NCBI RefSeq assembly: GCF_009905615.1
Contig: NZ_JAAAKW010000013.1
Coordinates: 62,001-126,000 of the forward strand
DNA from: Pseudomonas sp. SLFW
Lineage (GTDB): Bacteria > Pseudomonadota > Gammaproteobacteria > Pseudomonadales > Pseudomonadaceae
Reading direction: 5' to 3'
DNA: 64,000 bases
The notes under the pieces were generated by a model. That model saw only the letters and a program-made list of their open reading frames with translations, did no database searches and was not told the origin of the DNA. Of the stretch, positions 15,612-24,406 are shown piece by piece. How positions within the stretch are numbered: position 1 is the stretch's first letter; every line of letters starts with the position of its first letter. Made by a program: the position numbers and the translations under genes.

Positions 15612-16367
15612 ATGCCTGCACCCGCCTTGTCTGGTCCGCAATACCTGCGCGAAGGCCTGAAACTGGTCCTCAGCCCCGGTTTGCGGCTGTTTGTCCTGCT
15701 GCCGCTGACCATTAACCTGGTGCTGTTCAGCGCACTGATCTATTTCGCTGGTCACGAATTCAGCCTGTGGGTCGATTCGTTCATGCCGACGCTGCCCAGC
15801 TGGCTGAGCTTCCTCAATTACATCCTGTGGCCGCTGTTCGTGGTGCTGGTCGCGCTGATGGTGTTTTTCACCTTCACCATGATCGCCAACGTCATCGCCG
15901 CACCATTCAACGGTTTTTTGTCAGAAAAAGTCGAAGTGGTCCTGCGCGGCACCGATGATTTCCCTGCGTTCAGTTGGGGCGAGCTGATCGAAATGGTCCC
16001 CCGCACGCTCAGCCGCGAGATGCGCAAGCTGGGCTATTTCCTGCCCCGCGCCATCGGGCTGTTCATCCTGTCTTGGATTCCCGTCGTCAACATCGTCGCC
16101 GCACCGCTGTGGCTGATGTTCGGCGTGTGGATGATGGCCATCCAGTACATCGACTACCCTGCCGACAACCACAAAATGAGCTGGCAAGACATGCTCGCCT
16201 GGCTGCGCGCCAAGCGCTGGCAGAGCATGAGCTTTGGCGGGATCGTGTACCTGGTGCTGCTGATTCCGGTGGTCAACATTTTGATGATGCCCGCTGCGGT
16301 GGCGGGAGCGACGTTGTTCTGGGTCCGAGAGCGGGGGGCGGAGACGCTGGCGGAGCGGATTCGCTGA
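15612..16367 (+). CDS. cysZ: CysZ-type sulfate permease
   Basis: 251 residues from ATG 15612 with GGAGG upstream. The protein is an inner-membrane sulfate transporter supplying assimilatory sulfate reduction. It has long helices near residues 25-50, 65-95, 140-170 and 205-240, and the family signature FTMIANVIAAPFNGFLSEKVE plus YIDYPADNHKMSW. Length fits the family. It lies alone, with a strong terminator 12 bases after its stop. CysZ family assignment is firm; sulfate specificity is taken from the family. Confidence 0.93.
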   Translation: MPAPALSGPQYLREGLKLVLSPGLRLFVLLPLTINLVLFSALIYFAGHEFSLWVDSFMPTLPSWLSFLNYILWPLFVVLVALMVFFTFTMIANVIAAPFNGFLSEKVEVVLRGTDDFPAFSWGELIEMVPRTLSREMRKLGYFLPRAIGLFILSWIPVVNIVAAPLWLMFGVWMMAIQYIDYPADNHKMSWQDMLAWLRAKRWQSMSFGGIVYLVLLIPVVNILMMPAAVAGATLFWVRERGAETLAERIR

Positions 16368-16378
16368 TCGAATAAGAA

Positions 16379-16400
16379 GGCCTCATACGAGGCCTTTTTT
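16379..16400 (+). terminator. cysZ terminator
   Basis: GGCCTC and GAGGCC with an ATAC loop, followed by six T, 12 bases after the cysZ stop. Confidence 0.9.
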
Positions 16401-16402
16401 GA

Positions 16403-16492
16403 TCACGGTTGGAATATGAGGTAAATCCCCACCGTAAGCCACGCCCACAAAATCAGGACCAATCCTACAAACGTCTTCCATACGTCCCACAA
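16403..16492 (-). CDS. Candidate 29-residue single-helix membrane peptide
   Basis: A short leftward frame encodes WDVWKTFVGLVLILWAWL followed by a second hydrophobic run ending IFQP, a textbook transmembrane helix with Trp/Lys at the cytosolic edge. The only in-frame start is TTG at 16492, and the purine-rich AAGGCGG lies too close to it. The frame is closed 15 codons further up. It may be a real small membrane protein or the tail of a lost gene. It lies head-to-head with the 97-residue hypothetical gene. Confidence 0.25.
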   Translation of the reverse strand: MWDVWKTFVGLVLILWAWLTVGIYLIFQP

Positions 16493-16554
16493 CCGCCTTG
16501 TTCAACCATGGTGACGCCCACTCCGGGCGCGTTCATCAATGGGAGTTCAAACGC

Positions 16555-16848
16555 ATGGAAACCAGCCGTCTCAATCCCGTGAATCACACCCAACCGTCGC
16601 TGCTGCCGCAAAAAGCGAAACGTGATCCCAACGCACCCGCGTTCATGCACGCATTGGCCGATGCAGTGAAAACAGCCACCTCCAACACTTCACCTGCGGA
16701 GCCGGCCACGCTCGCCCGCCCCGTGAAACCGCGGTCTCATCTGAATCTGGTCAGCCTCAACCCCGTTCAAACCCACTACACACCCGAGGCCGCCGCACTG
16801 GAAAAGATCGGGTCATCGCGGATCGTGCCGTTCACGGTCGGAGGCTGA
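16555..16848 (+). CDS. Hypothetical protein, 97 residues
   Basis: ATG 16555 has GGGAG about 10 bases upstream. The product is polar and Pro/Ala/Ser-rich, probably disordered in the middle (SNTSPAEPATLARPVKPRS), with a conserved-looking start METSRLNPVNHT and end EKIGSSRIVPFTVGG. No signal peptide, membrane segment or domain is visible. It directly precedes the glycosyltransferase gene, 69 bases away, and may be cotranscribed with it. Function unknown. Confidence 0.6.
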   Translation: METSRLNPVNHTQPSLLPQKAKRDPNAPAFMHALADAVKTATSNTSPAEPATLARPVKPRSHLNLVSLNPVQTHYTPEAAALEKIGSSRIVPFTVGG

Positions 16849-16917
16849 GATGAACGGTCACAAATCCATCACCCAACTGCCACACAAGCGCAACGCCAGA
16901 CTCTGAAACTGGCGGTT

Positions 16918-18084
16918 ATGAGTAAGTCTTTGCATATCACCTTGATCACTGAAACGTACGCGCCTGAAATCAATGGCGTGGCCACCACGCTCAGCCGGTT
17001 GTGCGACGGTTTGCGGCTGCGTGGGCATCGTGTGGAAGTGATTCGTCCCCGGCAGAACGAGGACGAGTTGCGGGCGGCGGGTGATGATTTGATGCTGTGT
17101 CGCGGCTGGCCGATTCCAGGGTATCCGGGGTTGCAGTGGGGTCAGTCGTCGATGCACAAGTTGCTGCGGCGCTGGCAGCGGAGTCGGCCGGACGTGCTCT
17201 ACATCGCGACTGAAGGGCCGTTAGGGCTTTCTGCCTTGAGGGCAGCGCGGCGCTTGCAAATTGCGATTGTCAGCGGCTTTCACACTAATTTTCAGCAATA
17301 CACGCGGCAGTACGGGATGGGCTTTATTACGCGCCTGCTGACCTCGTATCTGCGCTGGTTTCATAATCGTTCGAACGCCACGCTGGTGCCCAGCGCCAGC
17401 CAGAAGACAGAACTGGAACGGCGCGGCTTCGAGCGGTTGGAGCTGCTGTCGAGGGGCGTGGATTGCCAATTGTTTCATCCATCCCGACGTTCGAACGTGC
17501 TGCGTGAGACTTGGGGCCTGGAGCCTGGTGACACCGCTGTTTTACACGTAGGACGGCTCGCCCCGGAGAAAAATCTGGGGCTGCTCAAAACCGCGTTCGA
17601 CGGTCTGGTCAGCGCTTATCCCGACAAAAAGCTCAAGCTGGTGATCGTCGGTGACGGCCCGGTTCGCGCAACGCTGCAACAGCAGGTGCCGGACGCGATC
17701 TTCTGCGGCACCCAACGAGGTGAGGCGCTGGCGGCTCACTATGCGTCGGGGGATCTGTTTCTGTTTCCGAGCATGACCGAGACATTCGGCAATGTCGTTC
17801 TTGAAGCGCTGGCCTCAGGGCTCGGCGTGGTGGCGTACGACGAAGCCGCAGCGGCCCAGCACATTCGACACGGCCACAACGGCGCAGTCGCGATGCCAGG
17901 CGATGAAGAGGGCTTTACTGACGCTGCACGCTGGATGCTTGAGGACGACGAGACCCTGCGCAGGGTTCGCCTGAATGCTCGGCAACATGCCAGCCGTCAG
18001 GGGTGGGCGGGGGTGATCGAGGCGTTCGAGCAATATTTGCGGGTGGCCAGTGAGCGGCGGGATGGAGTCGCTTTAGGGGTCTAG
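16918..18084 (+). CDS. Glycosyltransferase family 4 (GT-B), mannosyltransferase-like
   Basis: 388 residues. GT-B fold with N-terminal acceptor domain (ITETYAPEINGVATTLSRL, SGFHTNFQQYTRQYG) and C-terminal nucleotide-sugar domain (LHVGRLAPEKNL, VIVGDGPVR, FLFPSMTETFGNVVLEALASG). The EX7E motif is ETFGNVVLE. This is the MgtA/PimB-like subgroup related to phosphatidylinositol mannosyltransferases, common in Pseudomonas next to cysZ and trxB. The likely donor is GDP-mannose or a similar sugar and the acceptor a membrane lipid; neither is provable here. No strong ribosome binding site precedes ATG 16918, so coupling to the preceding gene is possible. Confidence 0.9.
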   Translation: MSKSLHITLITETYAPEINGVATTLSRLCDGLRLRGHRVEVIRPRQNEDELRAAGDDLMLCRGWPIPGYPGLQWGQSSMHKLLRRWQRSRPDVLYIATEGPLGLSALRAARRLQIAIVSGFHTNFQQYTRQYGMGFITRLLTSYLRWFHNRSNATLVPSASQKTELERRGFERLELLSRGVDCQLFHPSRRSNVLRETWGLEPGDTAVLHVGRLAPEKNLGLLKTAFDGLVSAYPDKKLKLVIVGDGPVRATLQQQVPDAIFCGTQRGEALAAHYASGDLFLFPSMTETFGNVVLEALASGLGVVAYDEAAAAQHIRHGHNGAVAMPGDEEGFTDAARWMLEDDETLRRVRLNARQHASRQGWAGVIEAFEQYLRVASERRDGVALGV

Positions 18085-18088
18085 CGCT

Positions 18089-18175
18089 GGGGAGCGCATT
18101 CATTCGCGAATGATCGGACATTTAACACATTCGTGTCGTCTGTACCGACGTTTCGCGAATGAATTCGCTCCCACC
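18089..18175. repeat. REP-type inverted repeat, family A copy 3
   Basis: Arms around GAGCGCATTCATTCGCGAA and TTCGCGAATGAATTCGCTCC; the left arm has one mismatch to the family (GCATT for GAATT). It lies four bases after the glycosyltransferase stop. Confidence 0.85.
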
Positions 18176-18202
18176 GAAAAACACACCTGCGCAGGCGGTG
18201 GT

Positions 18203-19306
18203 TTACTCCAGCTTGCCCAATGCGTCCCGGCTGAACGGCAGGATATCTTCCTCGCGACCCTCGCGCACTTTCACCGCCCAATCCGGATCGACCAGAAGCG
18301 CACGGCCCACGGCCACGAGATCGAATTCCTCATCACCCAAACGCTTGAGCAGATTCTCCAGGCTGGCGGGTTGCGCGACTTTGTCGGTGTTGACCATGAA
18401 TTGAAGGAACTCACCGTCCAGCCCGACGCTGCCGACGGTGATGGTCGGTTTGCCCGTCAATTTGCGAGTCCAGCCTGCCAGGTTCAGATCAGAACCTTCG
18501 AATTCTGGCTCCCAGAAACGGCGCGTCGAACAGTGGAAAATGTCCACGCCCGCGTCAGACAGTGGCTTGAGGAAAGCCCCCAGCGCTTCCGGGGTCTGCA
18601 CCAGACGCGCGGTGTAGTCTTGCTGTTTCCACTGGGAGTAACGAAAGATGATCGGGAAATCAGGGCCGACGGCGGCGCGCACGGCCTGAATCAGTTCGAT
18701 GGCGAAACGCGAGCGCTGGGCCAGGTCCCCGCCGTACTCGTCGGTGCGCTGGTTGGTGCCTTCCCAGAAGAACTGGTCGACGATGTAACCGTGAGCACCG
18801 TGAATTTCCACGCCGTCCATGCCAATGTTCTTGGCGTCTTTCGCCGCTTGAGCGAAGGCCGCGATAACGTCAACGATGTCCTGTTTGCTCATGCCATGGA
18901 CGACGACGTTACCATCCTTGAGTTTTTCAGTCGGGCCATACGCAGGAATGGTGCCATCCGGTTCGGTGCCCAAGCGACGCACGGCGCCCACGTGCCACAG
19001 TTGCGGGACGATCTTGCCGCCCTCTGCGTGAACCGCATCGACCACTTTTTTCCAGCCCGCCAACGCCGCTTCGCCAAAGAATTGCGGGACGTTCGGGTAG
19101 CCGTTGGACGCCTTGTGACCGACGGTCGTGCCTTCAGTGATGATCAAACCCACGCCTGCCGCAGCGCGGCGACGGTAGTACTCGATGACTTTGGAATTTG
19201 GCACGCCACCCGGGGAAAACGATCGGGTCATCGGCGCCATGACCACCCGCGTAGGCAATTCCAGGCTGCCCAGATGAAAAGGTTTAAACAAGGCTTTGAC
19301 TGGCAT
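18203..19306 (-). CDS. NADH:flavin oxidoreductase / ene-reductase of the OYE family
   Basis: 367 residues from ATG 19306, with GAGGA upstream; an upstream GTG at 19312 is less likely. FMN-dependent TIM barrel that reduces activated C=C bonds. Motifs: LPTRVVMAPMTRSFSP near residues 18-33, VPQLWHVG, GVEIHGAHGYIVDQFFWEGTN with the catalytic His pair, TDEYGG, and VGRALLVDPDW near the C-terminus. It groups with the 12-oxophytodienoate reductase/alkene reductase branch rather than bile acid-type enzymes with extra Fe-S domains. It stands alone between two REP elements. Physiological substrate unknown. Confidence 0.92.
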   Translation of the reverse strand: MPVKALFKPFHLGSLELPTRVVMAPMTRSFSPGGVPNSKVIEYYRRRAAAGVGLIITEGTTVGHKASNGYPNVPQFFGEAALAGWKKVVDAVHAEGGKIVPQLWHVGAVRRLGTEPDGTIPAYGPTEKLKDGNVVVHGMSKQDIVDVIAAFAQAAKDAKNIGMDGVEIHGAHGYIVDQFFWEGTNQRTDEYGGDLAQRSRFAIELIQAVRAAVGPDFPIIFRYSQWKQQDYTARLVQTPEALGAFLKPLSDAGVDIFHCSTRRFWEPEFEGSDLNLAGWTRKLTGKPTITVGSVGLDGEFLQFMVNTDKVAQPASLENLLKRLGDEEFDLVAVGRALLVDPDWAVKVREGREEDILPFSRDALGKLE

Positions 19307-19468
19307 GCACACGTCCTCGGCTCAGGGAATATTATGAAGGTCATACAGAATGAGCCGACCGAGCCGGGATGCCTAGCACTATTGATTTGGGTGATTAAGG
19401 TTTAGAAGTCGCAAAAAAGACGCCTTGGGATGGGCGTATGCACATGCCCTCCGAACGCCACGAGGCCT

Positions 19469-19558
19469 CTGGGGGAGCGAATTCATTCGCGAAGGTGGGT
19501 AAGGCGACGCCGATGCAGCGGCTGCACCGGCCCCTCGCGAATGAATTCGCTCCTACAG
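19469..19558. repeat. REP-type inverted repeat, family A copy 4
   Basis: Left arm GGGGGAGCGAATTCATTCGC, right arm its complement ending CTCCTACAG, loop about 40 bases. It lies between the convergent-divergent ene-reductase and glutathione peroxidase genes. Confidence 0.9.
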
Positions 19559-19601
19559 AGAATCTGCGGCAGCGTTCAAGCGTCGAGGATGACCGAATCA
19601 A

Positions 19602-20084
19602 TCAATGCAGCGCTTTTTCAATGGCCTGTATCACCGCCGAATCATCCGGCGTGGTACGTGGCGAAAAACGCGCCAGCACGCGGCCGTCTTGCCCGACGAG
19701 AAACTTTTCGAAGTTCCAGGTGATATCCCCCGGAAACTCTGCACCTTCACCTGCCAGCATCTGATACAGGCGGTGACGATGCGGCCCGTTGACTTCCAGC
19801 TTGTCACCCAGAGGGAAGGTGACGCCGTAGTTCAGCGAACAGAATTCTTGAATCTCTTCCTGAGAACCTGGCTCTTGCCCCGCGAACTGGTTGCAAGGCA
19901 AACCCAGGACGCTGAAACCGCGGTCCTTGTATTTCTGATAGAGATTTTCGAGTGCGGCGTACTGTGGCGTGAGGCCACATTTGGAGGCCACGTTGACCAC
20001 CAGAACCACTTTGCCCTTCAGGGGCGCGAGAGGCAGTTCCTGGCCATCCAGAGCTTTTAATTTCAGGTCGTGAAATATACTCAT
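19602..20084 (-). CDS. Glutathione peroxidase family thiol peroxidase
   Basis: 160 residues from ATG 20084 with GGGGAG upstream. Active-site Cys is in NVASKCGLTPQY near residue 36, followed by the catalytic Gln in PCNQFAGQEPG and Trp in ITWNFEKFLV. The family reduces peroxides in the cytoplasm; bacterial members with this sequence are usually thioredoxin-dependent two-Cys enzymes. The probable resolving Cys is in EEIQEFCSLNYG. There is no signal peptide. It is a single gene, with the trxB system a few kilobases away. Note the absence of selenocysteine. Confidence 0.94.
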   Translation of the reverse strand: MSIFHDLKLKALDGQELPLAPLKGKVVLVVNVASKCGLTPQYAALENLYQKYKDRGFSVLGLPCNQFAGQEPGSQEEIQEFCSLNYGVTFPLGDKLEVNGPHRHRLYQMLAGEGAEFPGDITWNFEKFLVGQDGRVLARFSPRTTPDDSAVIQAIEKALH

Positions 20085-20216
20085 GACGAAACTCCCCTGC
20101 TCACCAAACAAACACTATCGGCCGAAAAAGGCGCCCTGTCAGGCCGCGAAACCAAGACGGTTTTCGCAAAAGCCCGCGAGGACGCCTGGCCAGCTATTTG
20201 AGCTTAGCAGGACAAA

Positions 20217-20702
20217 TCAGTGGTGATGGCCACCTTCGCCATGCACGTGGCCGTGGGCGATTTCTTCCTGGCTGGCGTCACGGATGGCAACGATCTTGAC
20301 CTGGAAATTCAGGCGCTGACCGGCCAGCGGGTGGTTACCGTCGACAGTGACGTCGTCGCCGTCCAGATCACGGATGGTGACGATCTGCATTTGGCCGTCC
20401 GGCGCGGAAGCGTGGAATTGCATGCCCACTTCCAGTTCGTCGACGCCTTCGAACATGCTGCGGTTCAGGGTGCTGACCAGTTCAGCCGAGTACTCGCCGT
20501 AAGCGTCTTCAGGCTCGATGGCGACTTTCAGCTCGTCACCGACGTCCTTGCCTTCCAGTGCCTTTTCCAGACCCGGAATGATGTTACCTGCGCCTTGCAG
20601 GTAAACCAGCGGCGCGCCGCCGGCAGAACTGTCGATGACCTCACCAGCGTCATTGGTCAGGGTATAGTCAATGGAGACAGCCTTGTTGGCGGCGATCGGC
20701 AT
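20217..20702 (-). CDS. slyD: FKBP-type peptidyl-prolyl isomerase, SlyD-like
   Basis: 161 residues from ATG 20702. The FKBP domain is split by an IF (insert-in-flap) chaperone domain as in SlyD: VSIDYTLTNDAGEVIDSS, LVYLQGAGNIIPGLEKALEG, then the insert EPEDAYGEY to DGNHPLAGQRLNF. The C-terminus is His-rich (HGHVHGEGGHHH), able to bind nickel or zinc, though shorter than in E. coli SlyD. It catalyses proline isomerisation and may deliver nickel to hydrogenase or urease maturation. It is monocistronic. Confidence 0.93.
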   Translation of the reverse strand: MPIAANKAVSIDYTLTNDAGEVIDSSAGGAPLVYLQGAGNIIPGLEKALEGKDVGDELKVAIEPEDAYGEYSAELVSTLNRSMFEGVDELEVGMQFHASAPDGQMQIVTIRDLDGDDVTVDGNHPLAGQRLNFQVKIVAIRDASQEEIAHGHVHGEGGHHH

Positions 20703-20809
20703 GGGGCAAGACCTTTTGCAAATAGAGATATGAGCGAGCAAGTCTAACCAAGCCCTCGCGCGAAAGCGAACGCAACTCAGACGGACGGCCCCGATTGCAC
20801 GACCCTGCG

Positions 20810-21034
20810 ATGCCTCAGAACGACACCACGATTATCGGCTTTCATCAGGACGAGGATGGCCATTGGGTCGCCGACCTCGCCTGCGGTCACACCCAGCACT
20901 TGCGGCACCAACCACCGTGGCAATCCCGCGCCTGGGTGCTCGATGCGCAGGCGCGACAAGAAAAAATAGGTCAATCGTTTCGTTGCGGCTGGTGCGCGCA
21001 GGGGGCAGATGACGATAACCTTGTGCCCCGTTGA
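20810..21034 (+). CDS. DUF3565 family protein
   Basis: 74 residues if ATG 20810 is used; a TTG at 20795 is possible, and no strong ribosome binding site distinguishes them. The family is a small, Cys/His-containing cytosolic protein: IIGFHQDEDGHWVADLACGH, QHLRHQPPWQSRAWV and FRCGWC. The conserved CGH and CGWC cysteines suggest metal binding. Its role is unknown. It stands between slyD (divergent) and pta. Confidence 0.85.
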   Translation: MPQNDTTIIGFHQDEDGHWVADLACGHTQHLRHQPPWQSRAWVLDAQARQEKIGQSFRCGWCAQGADDDNLVPR

Positions 21035-21124
21035 GACGCTGCGACTGAACAGCGTCCTGTTTGACTTAGGTCCTCTGATTCTGACGAATCAAGACCCTTG
21101 CACGCTCACCTTCGAGAAGCCCGC

Positions 21125-23218
21125 ATGCAGACTTTTTTTATCGCGCCCACAGACTTCGGTGTGGGTTTGACGTCCATCAGCCTCGGGCTGGTGCGTACCC
21201 TGGAGCGCGCCGGACTCAAGGTCGGCTTTTTCAAACCCATCGCTCAGCCCCACCCCGGCGACCTCGGCCCGGAGCGGTCGACCGAACTGATCGCCCGCAC
21301 TCATGGCCTCAAGCCGCCCAAACCCCTCGCCCTCGGCCATGTCGAACGCATGCTCGGCGAAGGTCAACTGGATGAGTTGCTCGAAGAAATCATCAATCTT
21401 TATCAAGAAGCGTCCGTGGGCCGCGACGTGTTGATCGTCGAAGGCATGGTGCCGACCCGCAGCGCCAGCTATGCCGCGCGGGTCAACCTGCACATGGCCA
21501 AGGCGCTGGACGCGGAAGTGATTCTGGTGTCTGCGCCAGAAAACGAAGTGCTGACGGAGCTTTCCGGCCGCGTCGAGTTGCAGGCGCAGATGTTCGGCGG
21601 CCCGAAAGACCCGAAAGTGCTGGGCGTGATCCTCAACAAAGTGCGCACCGACGAAAGCATGGAAGCCTTCTCAGCGCGACTCAAGGAACACTCGCCTTTG
21701 CTGCGCAGCGGCGATTTCCGCCTGCTGGGTTGCATCCCGTTCCAGGCTGACCTCAACGCCCCGCGCACCCGTGACGTCGCTGAATTGCTGGGCGCTCAGG
21801 TGATCAACGCCGGTGACTACGAACAGCGACGCATGTCGAAAATCATCATCTGCGCCCGCACCGTGCTGAACACGCTGCAACTGCTGAAACCCGGCGTGCT
21901 GGTGGTCACACCCGGCGACCGCGACGACATCATTCTCGCCGTGAGCATGGCGACCATGAACGGCGTACCGTTGGCCGGTTTGCTGCTGACCAGCGACACC
22001 CGCCCCGATCCGCGCCTGATGGAACTGTGCGCTGGCGCCCTACAAGCGGGCCTGCCGGTGTTGTCGGTAAGCACCGGCTCGTACGACACCGCCAATCAGT
22101 TAAACGGGCTGAACAAGGAAATCCCGATCGACGACCGCGAACGTGCGGAGATCATCACCGATTTCGTCGCCAGCCACCTGGACGCCAACTGGCTGCATCA
22201 GCGCTGCGGTACGCCTCGGGAAATGCGCCTGTCGCCCGCCGTGTTCCGCTATCAACTGATCCAGCGGGCACAGGCCGCCAACAAACGCATCGTGCTGCCG
22301 GAAGGCGCCGACCCGCTGACCGTGCAAGCCGCCGCGATCTGTCAGGCCCGTGGCATCGCCCGCTGCGTGTTGCTCGCCAAGCCTGACGACGTGCTGGCCG
22401 TGGCGCGCGCTCAAGGCATCGAATTGCCGATGGGGCTGGAAATCCTCGATCCGGACGAAATTCGCGAACGCTACGTCGGGCCGATGGTCGACCTGCGCAA
22501 GAACAAAAGCCTCAATGCGCCGATGGCCGAGCAGCAATTGGAAGACCCGGTCGTGATCGGCACCATGATGCTGGCGCTGGACGAAGTGGACGGCCTGGTC
22601 TCGGGCGTCGTGCATTCCACTGCCAACACCATCCGCCCCGCCCTGCAACTGATCAAGACCGCGCCGGGCTGCACGCTGGTGTCGTCGGTGTTCTTCATGT
22701 TGTTTCCCGAGCAGGTGCTGGTCTACGGCGACTGCATCATGAACCCGCACCCGACCGCAGAAGAACTGGCGGAAATCGCGGTGCAAAGCGCGGATTCTGC
22801 CGTTGCCTTCGGCCTGTCGCCGCGCGTGGCGATGATCAGCTATTCCAGCGGCAACTCGGCCAGTGGCGAGGAAGTGGAGAAAGTGCGCGAGGCCACGCAA
22901 CTGGCGCAGGAAACCCGTCGAAGCCTGTTGATCGACGGTCCATTGCAATACGATGCGGCAGCCAACGAGAACGTGGCTCGGCAACTGGCGCCGGACAGCC
23001 CGGTCGCCGGTCGCGCCAACGTGTTCGTGTTCCCCGACCTCAACACCGGCAACACCACGTACAAGGCCGTGCAACGCAGTGCGGACTGCGTGAGCCTCGG
23101 CCCGATGCTGCAAGGCCTGCGCAAGCCGGTGAACGATTTGCCGCGCGGCGCCCAAGTGGATGACATCGTCTACACCATTGCCCTCACGGCCATTCAAGCG
23201 GCGAACCTGCCTCAATAA
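21125..23218 (+). CDS. pta: Phosphate acetyltransferase
   Basis: 697 residues from ATG 21125 with GAGAAG upstream. Pta interconverts acetyl-CoA and acetyl phosphate. The long form is present: an N-terminal P-loop-like regulatory domain (MQTFFIAPTDFGVGLTS), a central DRTGG domain (about residues 215-335) and the C-terminal catalytic PTA_PTB domain starting near residue 375 (IVLPEGADPLTVQAA), with SGVVHSTANTIRPALQ and ISYSSGNSASGEEVEKV. No ackA lies beside it in this window. Overflow acetate metabolism in the cytoplasm is the expected role. Confidence 0.97.
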   Translation: MQTFFIAPTDFGVGLTSISLGLVRTLERAGLKVGFFKPIAQPHPGDLGPERSTELIARTHGLKPPKPLALGHVERMLGEGQLDELLEEIINLYQEASVGRDVLIVEGMVPTRSASYAARVNLHMAKALDAEVILVSAPENEVLTELSGRVELQAQMFGGPKDPKVLGVILNKVRTDESMEAFSARLKEHSPLLRSGDFRLLGCIPFQADLNAPRTRDVAELLGAQVINAGDYEQRRMSKIIICARTVLNTLQLLKPGVLVVTPGDRDDIILAVSMATMNGVPLAGLLLTSDTRPDPRLMELCAGALQAGLPVLSVSTGSYDTANQLNGLNKEIPIDDRERAEIITDFVASHLDANWLHQRCGTPREMRLSPAVFRYQLIQRAQAANKRIVLPEGADPLTVQAAAICQARGIARCVLLAKPDDVLAVARAQGIELPMGLEILDPDEIRERYVGPMVDLRKNKSLNAPMAEQQLEDPVVIGTMMLALDEVDGLVSGVVHSTANTIRPALQLIKTAPGCTLVSSVFFMLFPEQVLVYGDCIMNPHPTAEELAEIAVQSADSAVAFGLSPRVAMISYSSGNSASGEEVEKVREATQLAQETRRSLLIDGPLQYDAAANENVARQLAPDSPVAGRANVFVFPDLNTGNTTYKAVQRSADCVSLGPMLQGLRKPVNDLPRGAQVDDIVYTIALTAIQAANLPQ

Positions 23219-23301
23219 CGCCGGTCTGCAATATCAGTCATTCACAATAACGCCGCCGGGAACTCACCGGCGGCTGTCTTACCTTCGGAGTTCGATCCCC
23301 C

Positions 23302-24201
23302 ATGGATTTCTTGCCCGCCCCTTTGCGCGGTGTCCTCGCCTCGCTGCTGTTGGCGCTCAACACGATTGTCTGCTGCACGCCGCTGTTCATCGTCGCAATC
23401 TTCAAGCTGTGCCTGCCCTTTCCGGCGGCGCAGAAAGTCACTGATTGGCTGATGAGCCACATCCACGAAGCCTGGATCAGCAACAACAACGCCTGGATCA
23501 ACCTGCTCGGCCACACCCGCTGGCACCTGAGCGGGCTGGAAGGTCTGGACTATCAACACTCGTATCTGGTGACCAGTAATCACCAGAGCTGGGTGGACAT
23601 CATGGTCTTGCAGTACGTGCTCAACCGGCGCATTCGGCCGCTGAAGTTTTTCCTCAAACAAGAGCTGATCTGGGTGCCGGTGATTGGCCTGGCGTGGTGG
23701 GCGCTGGGCTTCCCGTTCATGAAGCGCTACAGCAAGGCGTATCTGGCCAAACACCCGGAAAAGAAAGGCAAGGACCTGGAAACCACTCGCCGCACCTGCG
23801 CGAAGTTTCGCAACAACCCCGTGGGGATTTTCAACTTTGCCGAAGGCACACGGTTCACCAAGGGTAAGCACGCTCAACAACAATCGCCGTTTCGTTACCT
23901 GCTGAAACCCAAAGCGGGTGGCATTGCGTTTGTGCTGGATGCCATGGGCGAGCAACTGGAATCGTTGATCAACGTGACTATTCATTACCCGGTGGGCCAG
24001 CCAGGGTACTGGGATTTGCTGTGCGGCAACGTGCGCGAGGTGGTGGCGCACTTTGAAGAAGTGCAGATTCCGCAGCAGTTCATTGGCAAAAGCTACGACC
24101 AGGACGAAGCGTATCGCGCAGAATTTCAGCAATGGATCAATCGGCTGTGGGAAGAGAAGGATGCATTGCTGGGGCAGATGCATGAGCGGTATTCCCGGTA
24201 A
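23302..24201 (+). CDS. Lysophospholipid acyltransferase, YihG/PlsC-like
   Basis: 299 residues. One or two N-terminal membrane helices (LASLLLALNTIVCCTPLFIV) are followed by the PlsC acyltransferase domain. Catalytic HX4D is TSNHQSWVD near residues 90-98; the second block is FNFAEGTRFT. The sequence fits the YihG branch of 1-acyl-sn-glycerol-3-phosphate acyltransferases, which tune the acyl composition of membrane phospholipids. It starts 83 bases after pta and ends just before a REP element. A second, longer acyltransferase lies at 48683-49849. Confidence 0.92.
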   Translation: MDFLPAPLRGVLASLLLALNTIVCCTPLFIVAIFKLCLPFPAAQKVTDWLMSHIHEAWISNNNAWINLLGHTRWHLSGLEGLDYQHSYLVTSNHQSWVDIMVLQYVLNRRIRPLKFFLKQELIWVPVIGLAWWALGFPFMKRYSKAYLAKHPEKKGKDLETTRRTCAKFRNNPVGIFNFAEGTRFTKGKHAQQQSPFRYLLKPKAGGIAFVLDAMGEQLESLINVTIHYPVGQPGYWDLLCGNVREVVAHFEEVQIPQQFIGKSYDQDEAYRAEFQQWINRLWEEKDALLGQMHERYSR

Positions 24202-24242
24202 ATGTCCCCCCAGCCGTCCCTCATCCTCGCGACGCCGCCCCC

Positions 24243-24338
24243 CCCTGTAGGAGCGAATTTATTCGCGAAGGGCCGGTACACTCGATAGAGGTGTATCGGC
24301 AGTACGAGCGGTTCGCGAATGAATTCGCTCCTACAGGG
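24243..24338. repeat. REP-type inverted repeat, family A copy 5
   Basis: Left arm CCCTGTAGGAGCGAATTTAT (one base off the family, TTTATT for TTCATT), right arm ends CGCTCCTACAGGG. It lies between the acyltransferase and the OmpA-like gene. Confidence 0.88.
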
Positions 24339-24356
24339 AATCTTCATCAATCAGAA

Positions 24357-24387
24357 ACCAAAAACCCCGGCACTCAGGCCGGGGTTT
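24357..24387 (-). terminator. Terminator of the OmpA-like lipoprotein gene
   Basis: AAACCCCGGC (24362-24371) pairs with GCCGGGGTTT (24378-24387). Read leftward it is followed by TTTTTGG, 20 bases after the lipoprotein stop. Confidence 0.85.
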
Positions 24388-24406
24388 CAGGCGTTACACG
24401 CTCAAC

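Noticed and set aside
18110..19405. Rightward 431-codon frame over the ene-reductase gene
   Set aside because: Its start lies inside a REP element and the opposite strand encodes a complete OYE protein with all motifs.
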